Source: JACVRW01 sp963728495
GTDB lineage: Bacteria; Actinomycetota; Thermoleophilia; Solirubrobacterales; Thermoleophilaceae
Length of the DNA: 64,000 bases
Direction: 5' to 3'
Assembly: GCA_963728495.1 (NCBI GenBank)
Contig: CAVSKI010000011.1
Span: 372,001 to 436,000, forward strand
The position numbers and the translations under genes are program-made. Below are positions 17,035 to 24,737 of the stretch, piece by piece. Below the pieces are notes generated by a model, which saw only the letters and a program-made list of their open reading frames with translations, made no database searches and was not told the origin of the DNA. Position 1 is the stretch's first letter. The number at the start of each line of letters is the position of its first letter.

Positions 17035-18060
17035 GTGACCACCCGGCGCTCATCCGGCTCGCTCGCCGACGTCGGCCGCCGGGCCGGGGTCTCCATCGCC
17101 ACGGCCTCGCGGGTGCTCAACGGGTCCTCGCACCCGGTTTCCGACGGGACCCGCGAGCGCGTGCTCGAGGCGGCCCGGGACCTCGGCTACTCGCCCAGCG
17201 CGCTCGCGCGGGCGCTCGTCACGCGCCGCAGCCGCATCATCGGCGTGATGGTGGGCGACATCGTCGACGCCTACTTCGCCGAGATCACCCGCGGGGTCGA
17301 GGACGTTGCCGGACGCGCGGGCTACATGACGTTCGTGTGCAACGCCGACCGGCGGACCGAGATCGAGATCGACCAGCTCGCGGTGCTCAGCGACTACCAG
17401 GCCGAGGGCGTGATCTTCGCCGGGAGCGGCTATGTCGACGATCCTCGCGCCGACGACCTCGCGGCGGCGGTGGACCGCGCGCGCGAGCGCGGCATCAGCG
17501 TGCTGGCGCTCGCGCTGCGCGACTTCGACTGCCCCCGCATCATGGCCGACAACAGGGGAGCGGCCTACGACATCACCGACTACGTGCTGTCGCTGGGACA
17601 CCGCCGCGTGGCCTACATCAGCGGGCCACCCGGCCTGTACGCGAGCCGCGATCGACTCGCGGGATTTCGCGAAGCGGCGATCGACGGCGGGGTCGACGCC
17701 GGCCTCGTCTACGAGGGAAACTTCTCCTACGAGCAGGGCTATGCGGCGACGCTGCAGATGCTCGCCGAAGCCGAGCTGCCGGAGGCGATCGTCGGGGCCA
17801 ACGACGAAACCGCGCTCGGCGCCCTGGCCGCCCTTCGCCAGGCGCGCCTCGATGTGCCCGGGCGCGTGTCGGTGGCGGGGATGACCGACACGCGCCTCGC
17901 TCGCTTCAGCGACATGACCACGGTCAGCGTTCCCGTGTATCAGTTCGGGGCGGCGGCGGCCCGGCGCATCGTGAGCGGCGAGAGCTCTCAATCGGAGACC
18001 CTGTTGCCCCACCGGGTGGTGCCCCGCTCCACGACCGCCCGACGCCGCCCGCGCCCCTAG
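17035..18060 (+). CDS. LacI-family transcriptional regulator
   Basis: 341 residues. The N-terminal helix-turn-helix reads SLADVGRRAGVSIATASRVL followed by NGSSHPVS, classic for LacI/GalR. A periplasmic-binding-protein-like effector domain follows, with SRIIGVMVGDI, SLGHRRVAYISGP and VVGAND-like (IVGANDETALGAL) segments. The GTG at 17035 is the only start close to the helix-turn-helix. It has no Shine-Dalgarno and lies next to an operator, so the transcript may be leaderless. It probably senses a sugar or derivative and represses both flanking operons, which carry matching operators. Confidence 0.92.
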   Translation: MTTRRSSGSLADVGRRAGVSIATASRVLNGSSHPVSDGTRERVLEAARDLGYSPSALARALVTRRSRIIGVMVGDIVDAYFAEITRGVEDVAGRAGYMTFVCNADRRTEIEIDQLAVLSDYQAEGVIFAGSGYVDDPRADDLAAAVDRARERGISVLALALRDFDCPRIMADNRGAAYDITDYVLSLGHRRVAYISGPPGLYASRDRLAGFREAAIDGGVDAGLVYEGNFSYEQGYAATLQMLAEAELPEAIVGANDETALGALAALRQARLDVPGRVSVAGMTDTRLARFSDMTTVSVPVYQFGAAAARRIVSGESSQSETLLPHRVVPRSTTARRRPRP

Positions 18061-18078
18061 TACACCCGGCCGTGCGTA

Positions 18079-18882
18079 CTAGCAGCAGCGCTCGAAGCGC
18101 TCGCGCACGGTGCTCATCAGCTCGGCGGTCGGCACTTCCGCCAGCGCGGGGTTGATGACCTCGACCTCGATCGGCCCGTCGTAGCCCGCGGCGTCGACCA
18201 GCGCGCGAATGCGGGGCAGGTCGATCACGCCGTCACCCATCATGCCGCGACCGGCCAGCACGTCGGGGGTGGGGGAGAGCCAGTCGGAGACGTGGTAGCC
18301 GAGGATGCGCCCGGCGGCCCGCGCGATCTGGCGCTCCAGCTCGGGATCCCACCAGACGTGGTAGGCGTCGATCACCACTCCCACCGTCGCGGGGTCGAAG
18401 CGCTCGGCCAGGTCGAGCGCCTGCGCCAGCGTGACCACCACCGAGCGCTCGGCGATCATCATCGGGTGAAGCGGCTCGATGCCCAAGCGGACACCGTGCT
18501 CGGCGGCGTGGGGGAGGAGCGCCTCGATGCCCTCCAGCACCTGGCGCCGCGCCGACTCCAGATCGCCGTCCGGCGCCGGACCGCACACCAGCACCAGCAC
18601 GTCGGTACCCAGCTCCGCCGCCTGCTCGACGGCAATGCGGTTGTCCTGCGCGCGTTCGGCTTGGCCGGCGTCGCCGTCGGCCGGGAAAAAGCCGCCGCGA
18701 CAGAGGCTGGACACGCGCAGGCCGCTCTCGCGGATGCGCGCCGCGGCATCCGCCACGAGCTTGTGCCGCCAGGGCCCGAACCAGCCGATGCCAGCGGCCG
18801 CGCAGGCCTCAACAGCCGCCGCGAGACTCAGGTGGTTGGCAGTGATCTGGTTGAAGCTGAGCCTGGCCGGGTCGAGCCTCAC
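18079..18882 (-). CDS. Sugar phosphate isomerase/epimerase-family TIM-barrel protein
   Basis: 267 residues of the xylose isomerase-like TIM-barrel family. Typical features are the N-terminal LSFNQIT, LGIEPLHPM with the metal-binding Glu, VVIDAYHVWWDP with Asp and His, GYHVSDW and the final PIEVEVINP with Glu. All the usual metal ligands appear present. It is the last gene of the three-gene operon and starts at a GTG overlapping the previous stop. In such operons it isomerises a keto- or oxidised sugar, which fits the oxidoreductase upstream. The substrate is not known. Confidence 0.88.
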   Translation of the reverse strand: MRLDPARLSFNQITANHLSLAAAVEACAAAGIGWFGPWRHKLVADAAARIRESGLRVSSLCRGGFFPADGDAGQAERAQDNRIAVEQAAELGTDVLVLVCGPAPDGDLESARRQVLEGIEALLPHAAEHGVRLGIEPLHPMMIAERSVVVTLAQALDLAERFDPATVGVVIDAYHVWWDPELERQIARAAGRILGYHVSDWLSPTPDVLAGRGMMGDGVIDLPRIRALVDAAGYDGPIEVEVINPALAEVPTAELMSTVRERFERCC

Positions 18883-20039
18883 GGACCCACTCCGCCCACG
18901 GCGAGCAGGCGGCGCATGCGCTCGGAGGCCAACGGGGGATCGGCGAGCAGGCCGGCGACGTCGGCCAGCCGGAAGACATCGGCCAGATGCACAAGCGTGC
19001 GCGCGCCCTCCAGCCCGGCCACCATTCGGAAGTGGCTCTGATGCCCGTTCAGCCAGGCGAGGAACACGATGCCCGCCTTGTAGTGGTAGGTGGGCGGCGC
19101 GAATAACTTGCGCGCCAAAGCAACGGTGGGCTCGAGCGCGCGCTCGAAGCCATCGGCGTCGCCGCCGTCGAGCAGCGGCAGGGCCGAGGCGGCGGCGGGG
19201 GCGATCGCGTCGAAGATCCCCAGCAGGGCGTCGCTGCCGCCGGCGATCAGCGCCGGGTAGTTGAAGTCGTCGCCGGTGTACAGGCGGACCCCCTCGGGAA
19301 GCGCCTCGCGCATGCGGATCTCACGGGCGTCGTCGAGCAGCGACACCTTGATCCCGTCGATCTTGTCGGCGTGATCGGCGATCAGGCGAAGCACCTCGTC
19401 GGTGGCGCCGTTGAGGTTGCTCCAGCCCCAGTAGCCGGCCAGCGCGGGGTCGAACATATGGCCCAGCCAGTGCAGGATCACCGGTTCGCGCGCTGCCTCG
19501 AGCACGGGGTCGAGCACGGTGCGGTAGTCGTCCGGGCCCCGCGCCGCGGCGGCCAACGCCCTGCTGGCCATCAGGATCGTGCGGCAGCCCTCGTCCTCGA
19601 CGAAGGCGCACTGCTCTAGGTAGGCGTCGCGGATGCGGCCAAGCGAGGCCGGCCTCCCAGGCGGAATCTGGTCGGTGCCGGCCCCCGCGGCGAGGAGCCC
19701 GCCACAGGCGCGCGCCTCCGCGGCCGAGCGGCGGATCAGCTCGCGCGCCTCATCCCAGCCGAGCCCCATGCCGCGCTGCGCGGTGTCCATGGCCTCCGCC
19801 ACCCCCAGCCCCCAGGACCACAGATGGCGCCGGAAGGCGAGCGTGGCCTCCCAATCGAGCGCGCAGCCGGCCGAGTCGCTGTTGGCCAGCGGATCGGCCA
19901 CCACGTGCGCGGCGGCGTAGAACACGCGCGAAGCAGGCGGGCCCGCCGGGCGCTCGAAGACCGCCGGATCTCCGGGGACGTAGCGCTCCAGCGAGCCGTC
20001 GGCAACCGGGAGCAGCAGCTCGCCGGCGGCGACGCTCAT
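18879..20039 (-). CDS. DUF993-family protein (dihydrodipicolinate synthase/aldolase-like)
   Basis: 386 residues, matching in pattern the DUF993 family, a distant relative of the dihydrodipicolinate synthase/aldolase superfamily. DKIDGIKVSLLDD holds a lysine in the position of the Schiff-base lysine, and YTGDDFNYPALIAGGSDALLGIFDAI resembles the end of the DapA barrel. The ATG overlaps the upstream stop (ATGA). It is flanked by a Gfo/Idh/MocA dehydrogenase and a TIM-barrel isomerase, a grouping common in sugar-acid catabolic operons. A retro-aldol step is a reasonable guess, not a demonstrated function. Confidence 0.78.
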   Translation of the reverse strand: MSVAAGELLLPVADGSLERYVPGDPAVFERPAGPPASRVFYAAAHVVADPLANSDSAGCALDWEATLAFRRHLWSWGLGVAEAMDTAQRGMGLGWDEARELIRRSAAEARACGGLLAAGAGTDQIPPGRPASLGRIRDAYLEQCAFVEDEGCRTILMASRALAAAARGPDDYRTVLDPVLEAAREPVILHWLGHMFDPALAGYWGWSNLNGATDEVLRLIADHADKIDGIKVSLLDDAREIRMREALPEGVRLYTGDDFNYPALIAGGSDALLGIFDAIAPAAASALPLLDGGDADGFERALEPTVALARKLFAPPTYHYKAGIVFLAWLNGHQSHFRMVAGLEGARTLVHLADVFRLADVAGLLADPPLASERMRRLLAVGGVGP

Positions 20040-21226
20040 CTCTCGAGCTCCGGAACCTCGAGCATGCGGCGCTCCTTCCACGAGCGCTCGGCCAACTCGG
20101 CCAGCTGAATCCCCTTGGCGCCCTCGAACAGGTCCCAGGCGAAGGGTTCGTCACAGGCCACGTGGCGAAGGAACATCTCCCACTGCACCTTGAAGCCGTT
20201 GTCGTAGTCGCTCTGATCCGGCAACTCGAGCCAGCCTTCCCGGTAGTCGTTGGGATCGAGGATGTCCGGATTCCAGATCGAGCGCGGCGTGGCGTCGCGC
20301 GGCTGGACCCGGCACCCGCGCAGGCCGGCCACCGCGCTGCCGTGGGTGCCGTCGACCTGGAACTCGACCAGCTCATCGCGGTGCACTCGCACGCACCAGG
20401 ACGAGTTGAGCTGTGCCACCACGCCGCCCTCCAGCTCGAACAGGGCGTAGGCGGCGTCCTCCGCGGTGCTCTCATACACCCGGCCCGCCTCGTCCACTCG
20501 CTCGGGGATGTGCGTCGCGCCCAGCGTGTACACGGTTCGTACCGCTCCGAAGAGGTCGTCGAGCACGTAGCGCCAGTGCGGCAGCATGTCGGCCAGGATT
20601 CCGCCGCCATCCTCCGAGCGGTAGTTCCACGACGGGCGCTGGGCGGGCGGCTCGGGGCCCTCGTAGACCCAGTAGCCGAATTCGCCCCGCACCGAGAGCA
20701 CTCGACCGAAGAAGCCGCTGACCATCAGCCGGCGCAGCTTGAGCAGCCCCGGGAGGAACAGCTTGTCCTGCACCACTCCGTGCTTGACGCCCGCCTCACC
20801 GGCCAGGCGGGCCAGACGCAGGGCCGAGTCGAGATCGGAGGCCGAGGGCTTTTCGCAGTAGACGTGCCTACCGGCGGCTATGGCGCGCTCCATCCCCTCG
20901 GTCCGGGCGGAGGTGGCCGCGGCATCGAAGTAGACCTCGCAGTCCGGATCGGCCAGCGCCTCGTCGAGGTCGGTGCTCCAGCGCTCGAGGCCGTGGCGTT
21001 CGGCCAGGGCACGGAGCTTCGGCTCGCTGCGCCCGACGAGAACGGGCTCGGGCCAGATCGTCAGGCCGCTGGGTGTTCGCACCCCGCCCTGCTCGCGAAT
21101 GGCCAGGATCGAGCGAATCAGGTGCTGATTGGTCCCCATCCGGCCGGTCACGCCGTTCATGGCGATCCCGACCGTGCGGACCTCTCCCTCGCGCGAGCCC
21201 GCAGGGCTCCCGGCCTCACCGCTCAT
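20036..21226 (-). CDS. Gfo/Idh/MocA-family NAD(P)-dependent oxidoreductase
   Basis: 396 residues. The N-terminal Rossmann domain reads TVGIAMNGVTGRMGTNQH, with the family signature CEKPSA near residue 140 and a C-terminal alpha/beta domain with GGGILADMLPHWRYV. These enzymes oxidise sugars, inositols or sugar-derived alcohols, often at C3. It heads the operon and lies 17 bp from a LacI-type operator. A glycine-rich, basic N-terminal extension of about 17 residues precedes the Rossmann fold; no GTG or ATG closer to the fold was clearly better. Confidence 0.88.
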   Translation of the reverse strand: MSGEAGSPAGSREGEVRTVGIAMNGVTGRMGTNQHLIRSILAIREQGGVRTPSGLTIWPEPVLVGRSEPKLRALAERHGLERWSTDLDEALADPDCEVYFDAAATSARTEGMERAIAAGRHVYCEKPSASDLDSALRLARLAGEAGVKHGVVQDKLFLPGLLKLRRLMVSGFFGRVLSVRGEFGYWVYEGPEPPAQRPSWNYRSEDGGGILADMLPHWRYVLDDLFGAVRTVYTLGATHIPERVDEAGRVYESTAEDAAYALFELEGGVVAQLNSSWCVRVHRDELVEFQVDGTHGSAVAGLRGCRVQPRDATPRSIWNPDILDPNDYREGWLELPDQSDYDNGFKVQWEMFLRHVACDEPFAWDLFEGAKGIQLAELAERSWKERRMLEVPELER

Positions 21227-21243
21227 TCGCTCTCCGTCGCCGG

Positions 21244-21256
21244 TAAACGTTTGCCA
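21244..21256. promoter_or_regulatory. LacI-family operator of the oxidoreductase/DUF993/isomerase operon
   Basis: TAAACGTTTGCCA carries the palindromic AAACGTTT and the same 12-mer as the site at the regulator gene. It covers the expected start point of the promoter at 21261-21290 and lies 17 bp before the first gene. Confidence 0.68.
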
Positions 21257-21260
21257 ACCG

Positions 21261-21290
21261 AGGCTAGCCAGGCATGGTGGGCCGTGTCAA
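21261..21290 (-). promoter_or_regulatory. Promoter of the oxidoreductase operon
   Basis: Leftward -35 TTGACA (21290-21285) and -10 TAGCCT (21266-21261), with an 18-bp spacer. The operator at 21244-21256 lies at the predicted start site. Confidence 0.62.
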
Positions 21291-21293
21291 CCG

Positions 21294-21355
21294 CGAGCGT
21301 CGAGTTTGTAGCGCCTGCGCGGCGGAACTCGACGCTCGGCGGGCCAGGCCCGCCG
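21294..21355. terminator. Strong inverted repeats upstream of the oxidoreductase promoter
   Basis: Perfect 13-bp arms, CGAGCGTCGAGTT (21294-21306) and AACTCGACGCTCG (21326-21338), enclose 19 bp. A second hairpin with arms CGGCGGG (21337-21343) and CCCGCCG (21349-21355) overlaps the end of the first. There is no T-run. The element could end leftward transcription from the antiporter gene, 230 bp further upstream, before the oxidoreductase promoter. Confidence 0.5.
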
Positions 21356-21588
21356 GTGGCGTGCACGAGCTAGCGGGTGGTAGCCTCGGTCTTGGCCCGA
21401 GCCTGTGCGTGAGCCGGCCGCAAACGTTGAGCCGAATACAACCGGGATGGGAGTCCGGCTCGGGGTAGGGCCGTGGCCCGCCGCGGAGGACACCCAAGCT
21501 TGCTAAGACAGCAGGCCCAACTCCCGGCCCGGAATCAGCGGCAGGCTGGGGCCACCAACCGGTGGGTGTTCTCGGGACGCTGTGAGAG

Positions 21589-22779
21589 CTATCGCCCGGG
21601 CTCGCTGCCCGAGACGGTCACGGCTCGCCGGAGCAGCGGCGGTACCAGCAGGGTCGTGAGGACTGACATGCCGACGATCACGACGAATAGCTGCTCCTCG
21701 ATCACGCCTTCGGTGATGGCGATGCCGGCGATGATGATGCCCACTTCGCCACGCGGCACCATCCCGAGCGCGACGACCCGCGCGTCACTCGGGGGCAGGC
21801 CGCCGGCTCCGAGACGAGCGCCCACGTACTTGGTCACGCATGCCACCGCCGTCACCGCAACAAGCAGGACGACCGTCTCGGCGTCCTGGAACTCCGCAAG
21901 CGCGATCTCGGTCCCGATGAACGCGAAGAAGAACGGCGGGAAGAACGCGTACAGCGGGGCGACCTCGTCCTCGATCGGATGCTGCTCCTTCGTCTCGGCG
22001 ACCATCAGGCCCGCCAAGAAGGCGCCGATGATCGCGGCCAGGCCGATGTTGGCGGCGAAAGCGGCGAGCCCCAGGCACAGGATCACCGCCGGCAGAAGCG
22101 GAGACTCCGAGAACCGCGGCGCGTGCAGCAGGCGCGGCCGGCGCTGCATGAGCCGCACGCCGCCGATCGCAAAGAAGGCCAGGAAGCCCAACGCAAGCCC
22201 CACGGTCACGGCCAGCGAAGCGAAGTCGACCCCGCCTTCGCCGAGTCCGACCGCCACCGCGAGCAACAGCATGGCCAGGATGTCGTCGATCACCGCGGCG
22301 CCAAGGATCGTCCGCGCGGCCCGCCCGGCGAGCACGCCGAGCTCGATCAGCACTGCCGACGTGATGCCGACGCTCGTCGCCACGAGCGCCACACCGACGA
22401 ACACGGCCGTGGCCGTGTCCTCCCCGGTTGCGTAGGCGAAGGCGAGTCCGCCGGCGAACGGGAACAGCACCCCGAGCGTGCCGACCAGCACCGCCGAGCG
22501 GCCGACCTCGCGCATCTCCGACAACCGTGTCTCGAGGCCAACCCAGAACAGCAGGAAGACGACGCCCAGCTCCGCGAACACCTCGAGCACCTCGCCCGGG
22601 CTCACGAGGCCCAACACGGACGGCCCAACGATCACGCCGGCAAGGATCTCGCCGACGATCGTGGGCTGACGGAGCCGCCTGAACAGTTCGTCCCCGAGCT
22701 TGGCCGCGAGCAGCACCACGAACAGATCCGTGAGAACCGCCGCCGTCGCGGCAGCCGCGGCGATCGGAGGAGCCGTCAC
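21589..22779 (-). CDS. Cation:proton antiporter (CPA2/Kef-type)
   Basis: About 396 residues with some 11-13 hydrophobic helices. Family features include QPTIVGEILAGVIVGPSVLG near the N-terminus, LFWVGLETRL, AAVIDDILAMLLLA with the ion-binding Asp-Asp pair, and a C-terminal MVPRGEVGIIIAGI. It exchanges sodium or potassium for protons at the membrane. No TrkA-N nucleotide-binding domain is attached. The GTG at 22779 was chosen because longer in-frame sequence would run into the oppositely transcribed mnmA gene and adds no recognised domain. Confidence 0.88.
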   Translation of the reverse strand: MTAPPIAAAAATAAVLTDLFVVLLAAKLGDELFRRLRQPTIVGEILAGVIVGPSVLGLVSPGEVLEVFAELGVVFLLFWVGLETRLSEMREVGRSAVLVGTLGVLFPFAGGLAFAYATGEDTATAVFVGVALVATSVGITSAVLIELGVLAGRAARTILGAAVIDDILAMLLLAVAVGLGEGGVDFASLAVTVGLALGFLAFFAIGGVRLMQRRPRLLHAPRFSESPLLPAVILCLGLAAFAANIGLAAIIGAFLAGLMVAETKEQHPIEDEVAPLYAFFPPFFFAFIGTEIALAEFQDAETVVLLVAVTAVACVTKYVGARLGAGGLPPSDARVVALGMVPRGEVGIIIAGIAITEGVIEEQLFVVIVGMSVLTTLLVPPLLRRAVTVSGSEPGR

Positions 22780-22882
22780 GAACTCGGGTATGACGCCAAC
22801 CGCCGAGAGTTGCCCACCGCAAGCCAAAATAACCGATACCGCCCATCTTGGAACAGCGCCGACGCGGACCAAGTCCCCACCT

Positions 22883-22896
22883 GTGGCAAGTGCCAC
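22883..22896. promoter_or_regulatory. Palindrome in the antiporter-mnmA divergent promoter region
   Basis: GTGGCAAGTGCCAC is a 6-bp perfect inverted repeat around AG, ending 15 bp before the proposed TTG start of the IscU-MnmA fusion. It may be a regulator site; the regulator is unknown. Confidence 0.3.
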
Positions 22897-22911
22897 TACT
22901 CTTGCGGCCCC

Positions 22912-24345
22912 TTGCTCTTCGAGGACCACCTCAACGCCCCGCGGGGGCTCGGCGCGCTACGCGACTGGCCGCACTCCGGCGCGGCCGGAGGTGCGGCCTG
23001 CGGGGACCTCCTTCGCGTCGCCGTGCGGGTCGAGGGCGGGCGCGTGGCCGAGGCCGGTTTCGACGCCGAAGGCTGCGGCGCGGCTCGCGCCGCGGGCAGC
23101 GCGGTGGTGGAGCTCGTGGAGGGAAGGCCCTTCGTCGAGGCCGCGCGCATCACACCCGACCGGATCAGCGACGCGCTCGGCGGTCTGATTGCGCCCAAGC
23201 GCCACGCCGCCACGCTCGCCGCCGATGCTCTGCACCGCGCCCTCGGGTCCGCCGCCAAGGCGGGCGAGCTCACCCTCAAGCCCAGCGCCCGGCGCACGCT
23301 GGTGGCCATGAGCGGCGGCGTCGATTCCTCGGCGGCCGCTCAGCTGGCGCTCGACGCCGGCGACGACGTGCTCGCCGTGACGCTCGAGCTGTGGTCCGAT
23401 CCGGCTACCGACGGCGAGCTCTCCTGCTGCTCGCCCCAGGCGGTGACCGGCGCCCGTGAGCTCGCCCACCGCATGGGGATCCCGCATATCACGCTCGACA
23501 TGCGCGATCGCTTCCGGGCCGAGGTGGTCGATTCGTTCGTGAGCGGGTACGCCGGGGGGCTCACACCCAACCCCTGCGTCAAGTGCAACGGCGAGGTGCG
23601 CTTCGACGCGATGCTCGAGCTGGCGCAAAGGCTGGGCGCGGGCCGCCTGGCCACCGGCCACTACGCGCGCATCGCGCGCGACGAGCGCGGTCCCCTGATC
23701 CGGGCCGGCGCCGACCCTCTCAAGGACCAGAGCTACATGCTGGCGCGCCTCGATCCGGAGCTGCTCGACCGCCTGTCCTTCCCGCTCGGGGCTCTGACCA
23801 AGGACGCCGTGCGCCGGCTGGCGCGCGACTCCGGCCTGCCCGTGGCCGACAAGCGCGAGAGCCAGGACCTCTGCTTCGTGGCCGGCCTCGGCGGACGCGC
23901 GTTCCTGCGCCGCCACGGCGGTCCGCGCCTCCGCCGCCCCGGCCCCATCGTGGACCGTGACGGCCGCGTGCTCGGCCGTCACGAGGGCCAGCACGAGTTC
24001 ACGGTGGGCCAGCGCCGCGGGCTCAACGTCTCCAGCAGCGAGCCGCTCTACGTGCTGAGCAAGGACGCCGACACCGCGACCGTCACGGTAGGTCCGCGGG
24101 AGGCGCTCGCCGCCACCACGATGCGCCTCGTGAACACCACCCTGCACCGCCCGGCGAACACCGTCCAGACCGTCCGGATGCGCTACCACGCCAAGCCGCT
24201 GCCCTGCAGGGCGCGCGAAACGGCGCCGGGAACGCTCGAGCTCGATCTGGACGAACCGGCTTTCGCGGTCGCTCCCGGCCAGCTCGGCTGCCTCATGCAC
24301 GATGATTGTGTGGTAGGGGAAGGGACCATCGGGGACCCGGCATGA
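22912..24345 (+). CDS. mnmA: tRNA 2-thiouridine(34) synthase MnmA with N-terminal IscU/NifU-like domain
   Basis: 477 residues against about 360 for ordinary MnmA. Residues 1-113 look like the IscU/NifU scaffold: EDHLNAPRG, ACGDLL (Cys30), EGCGAA (Cys55), LGGLIAPKRH, but the third IscU cysteine after KRH is Ala98. From about residue 120 the thiouridylase follows: PP-loop MSGGVDSSAAA, NPCVKCN with the first catalytic Cys, TGHYAR, ESQDLCF with the second, and FTVGQRRGL. It adds sulfur to U34 of Lys, Glu and Gln tRNAs. The start is a TTG at 22912; no ATG or GTG is in frame nearby. It heads an operon with an anti-sigma-like gene and a sigma factor. Confidence 0.9.
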   Translation: MLFEDHLNAPRGLGALRDWPHSGAAGGAACGDLLRVAVRVEGGRVAEAGFDAEGCGAARAAGSAVVELVEGRPFVEAARITPDRISDALGGLIAPKRHAATLAADALHRALGSAAKAGELTLKPSARRTLVAMSGGVDSSAAAQLALDAGDDVLAVTLELWSDPATDGELSCCSPQAVTGARELAHRMGIPHITLDMRDRFRAEVVDSFVSGYAGGLTPNPCVKCNGEVRFDAMLELAQRLGAGRLATGHYARIARDERGPLIRAGADPLKDQSYMLARLDPELLDRLSFPLGALTKDAVRRLARDSGLPVADKRESQDLCFVAGLGGRAFLRRHGGPRLRRPGPIVDRDGRVLGRHEGQHEFTVGQRRGLNVSSSEPLYVLSKDADTATVTVGPREALAATTMRLVNTTLHRPANTVQTVRMRYHAKPLPCRARETAPGTLELDLDEPAFAVAPGQLGCLMHDDCVVGEGTIGDPA

Positions 24346-24737
24346 TCGAGCGCGCCGAGCGCATCGACTTGGAAGCGCCCATCAGCGGCGACTTTCAGGC
24401 CGTCGTGCGCTTGATCATCGGCGGGATCGCCGAGCGCGTGGACTTCGCCTTCGAGGAGATCGACGACCTCCAGCTGGCGGTCGAGCGGCTGCTGGCGGAG
24501 ACATGCACCGTGAACACCGTGCAACTGTCCTTCGAGGTGCGCGAGCGCAACATCCGCACGCGCGTGGGTCCATTGAGCGCAGACAGGGTGTCGGACGCCC
24601 TCGGCAACGCCCGACGCCCAACGGGTGGACCGACGCTTCAGCGGGTGCTCCAGACGGTGGTCGACTCCTTCGAGGTGGGGGAGGCCGAGGACGGCCACGT
24701 CTCGGTGTCGCTCGAGAAAGTGAAGGCCACCCCGTGA
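24342..24737 (+). CDS. RsbW/SpoIIAB-like anti-sigma factor or regulator, degenerate ATPase
   Basis: 131 residues from an ATG overlapping the mnmA stop (ATGA). The pattern resembles the HATPase fold of anti-sigma kinases: an acidic FEEIDDLQLAVERLL helix at the place of the N-box and a late GGPTLQRVLQTVVDSFEV helix-strand. The N-box asparagine and a clear DxGxG motif are missing, so ATP binding or kinase activity is doubtful. The next gene, overlapping by GTGA, is a SigB/F-type sigma factor, which makes it the likely partner. Confidence 0.72.
   Translation: MIERAERIDLEAPISGDFQAVVRLIIGGIAERVDFAFEEIDDLQLAVERLLAETCTVNTVQLSFEVRERNIRTRVGPLSADRVSDALGNARRPTGGPTLQRVLQTVVDSFEVGEAEDGHVSVSLEKVKATP

Larger units (their letters stand above)
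21227..21588. other. 362-bp intergenic region
   Basis: Contains the operator, promoter and inverted repeats listed separately, and a further AAACGTT-core sequence, CAAACGTTG at 21421-21429, that may be a weak extra site for the LacI-type regulator. No convincing coding sequence, tRNA or known RNA motif was seen between 21430 and 21588. Confidence 0.6.

Noticed and set aside
18059..18080. TAGTAC/GTACTA inverted repeat between the lacI-family gene and the isomerase gene as a shared terminator
   Set aside because: Six base pairs with a long loop and no T-tract; the symmetry arises partly from the two facing stop codons.
21274..21468. Short plus-strand frame of 64 codons in the intergenic region
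   Set aside because: It runs through the inverted repeats and promoter, with no ribosome site and no recognisable sequence.
21490..21575. tRNA-like stretch with a hairpin GCTTGCT/AGCAGGC
   Set aside because: No acceptor stem, D-arm or T-loop (GGTTC) could be fitted, so a tRNA is not supported.
21979..22911. In-frame extension of the mnmA reading frame upstream of 22912, including a CxxC-like stretch TCGKCHYSC just before the start
   Set aside because: Most of it is antisense to the antiporter gene and has shadow-like composition; the cysteines derive from the GTGGCAAGTGCCAC palindrome and precede any start codon close to the IscU-like domain.
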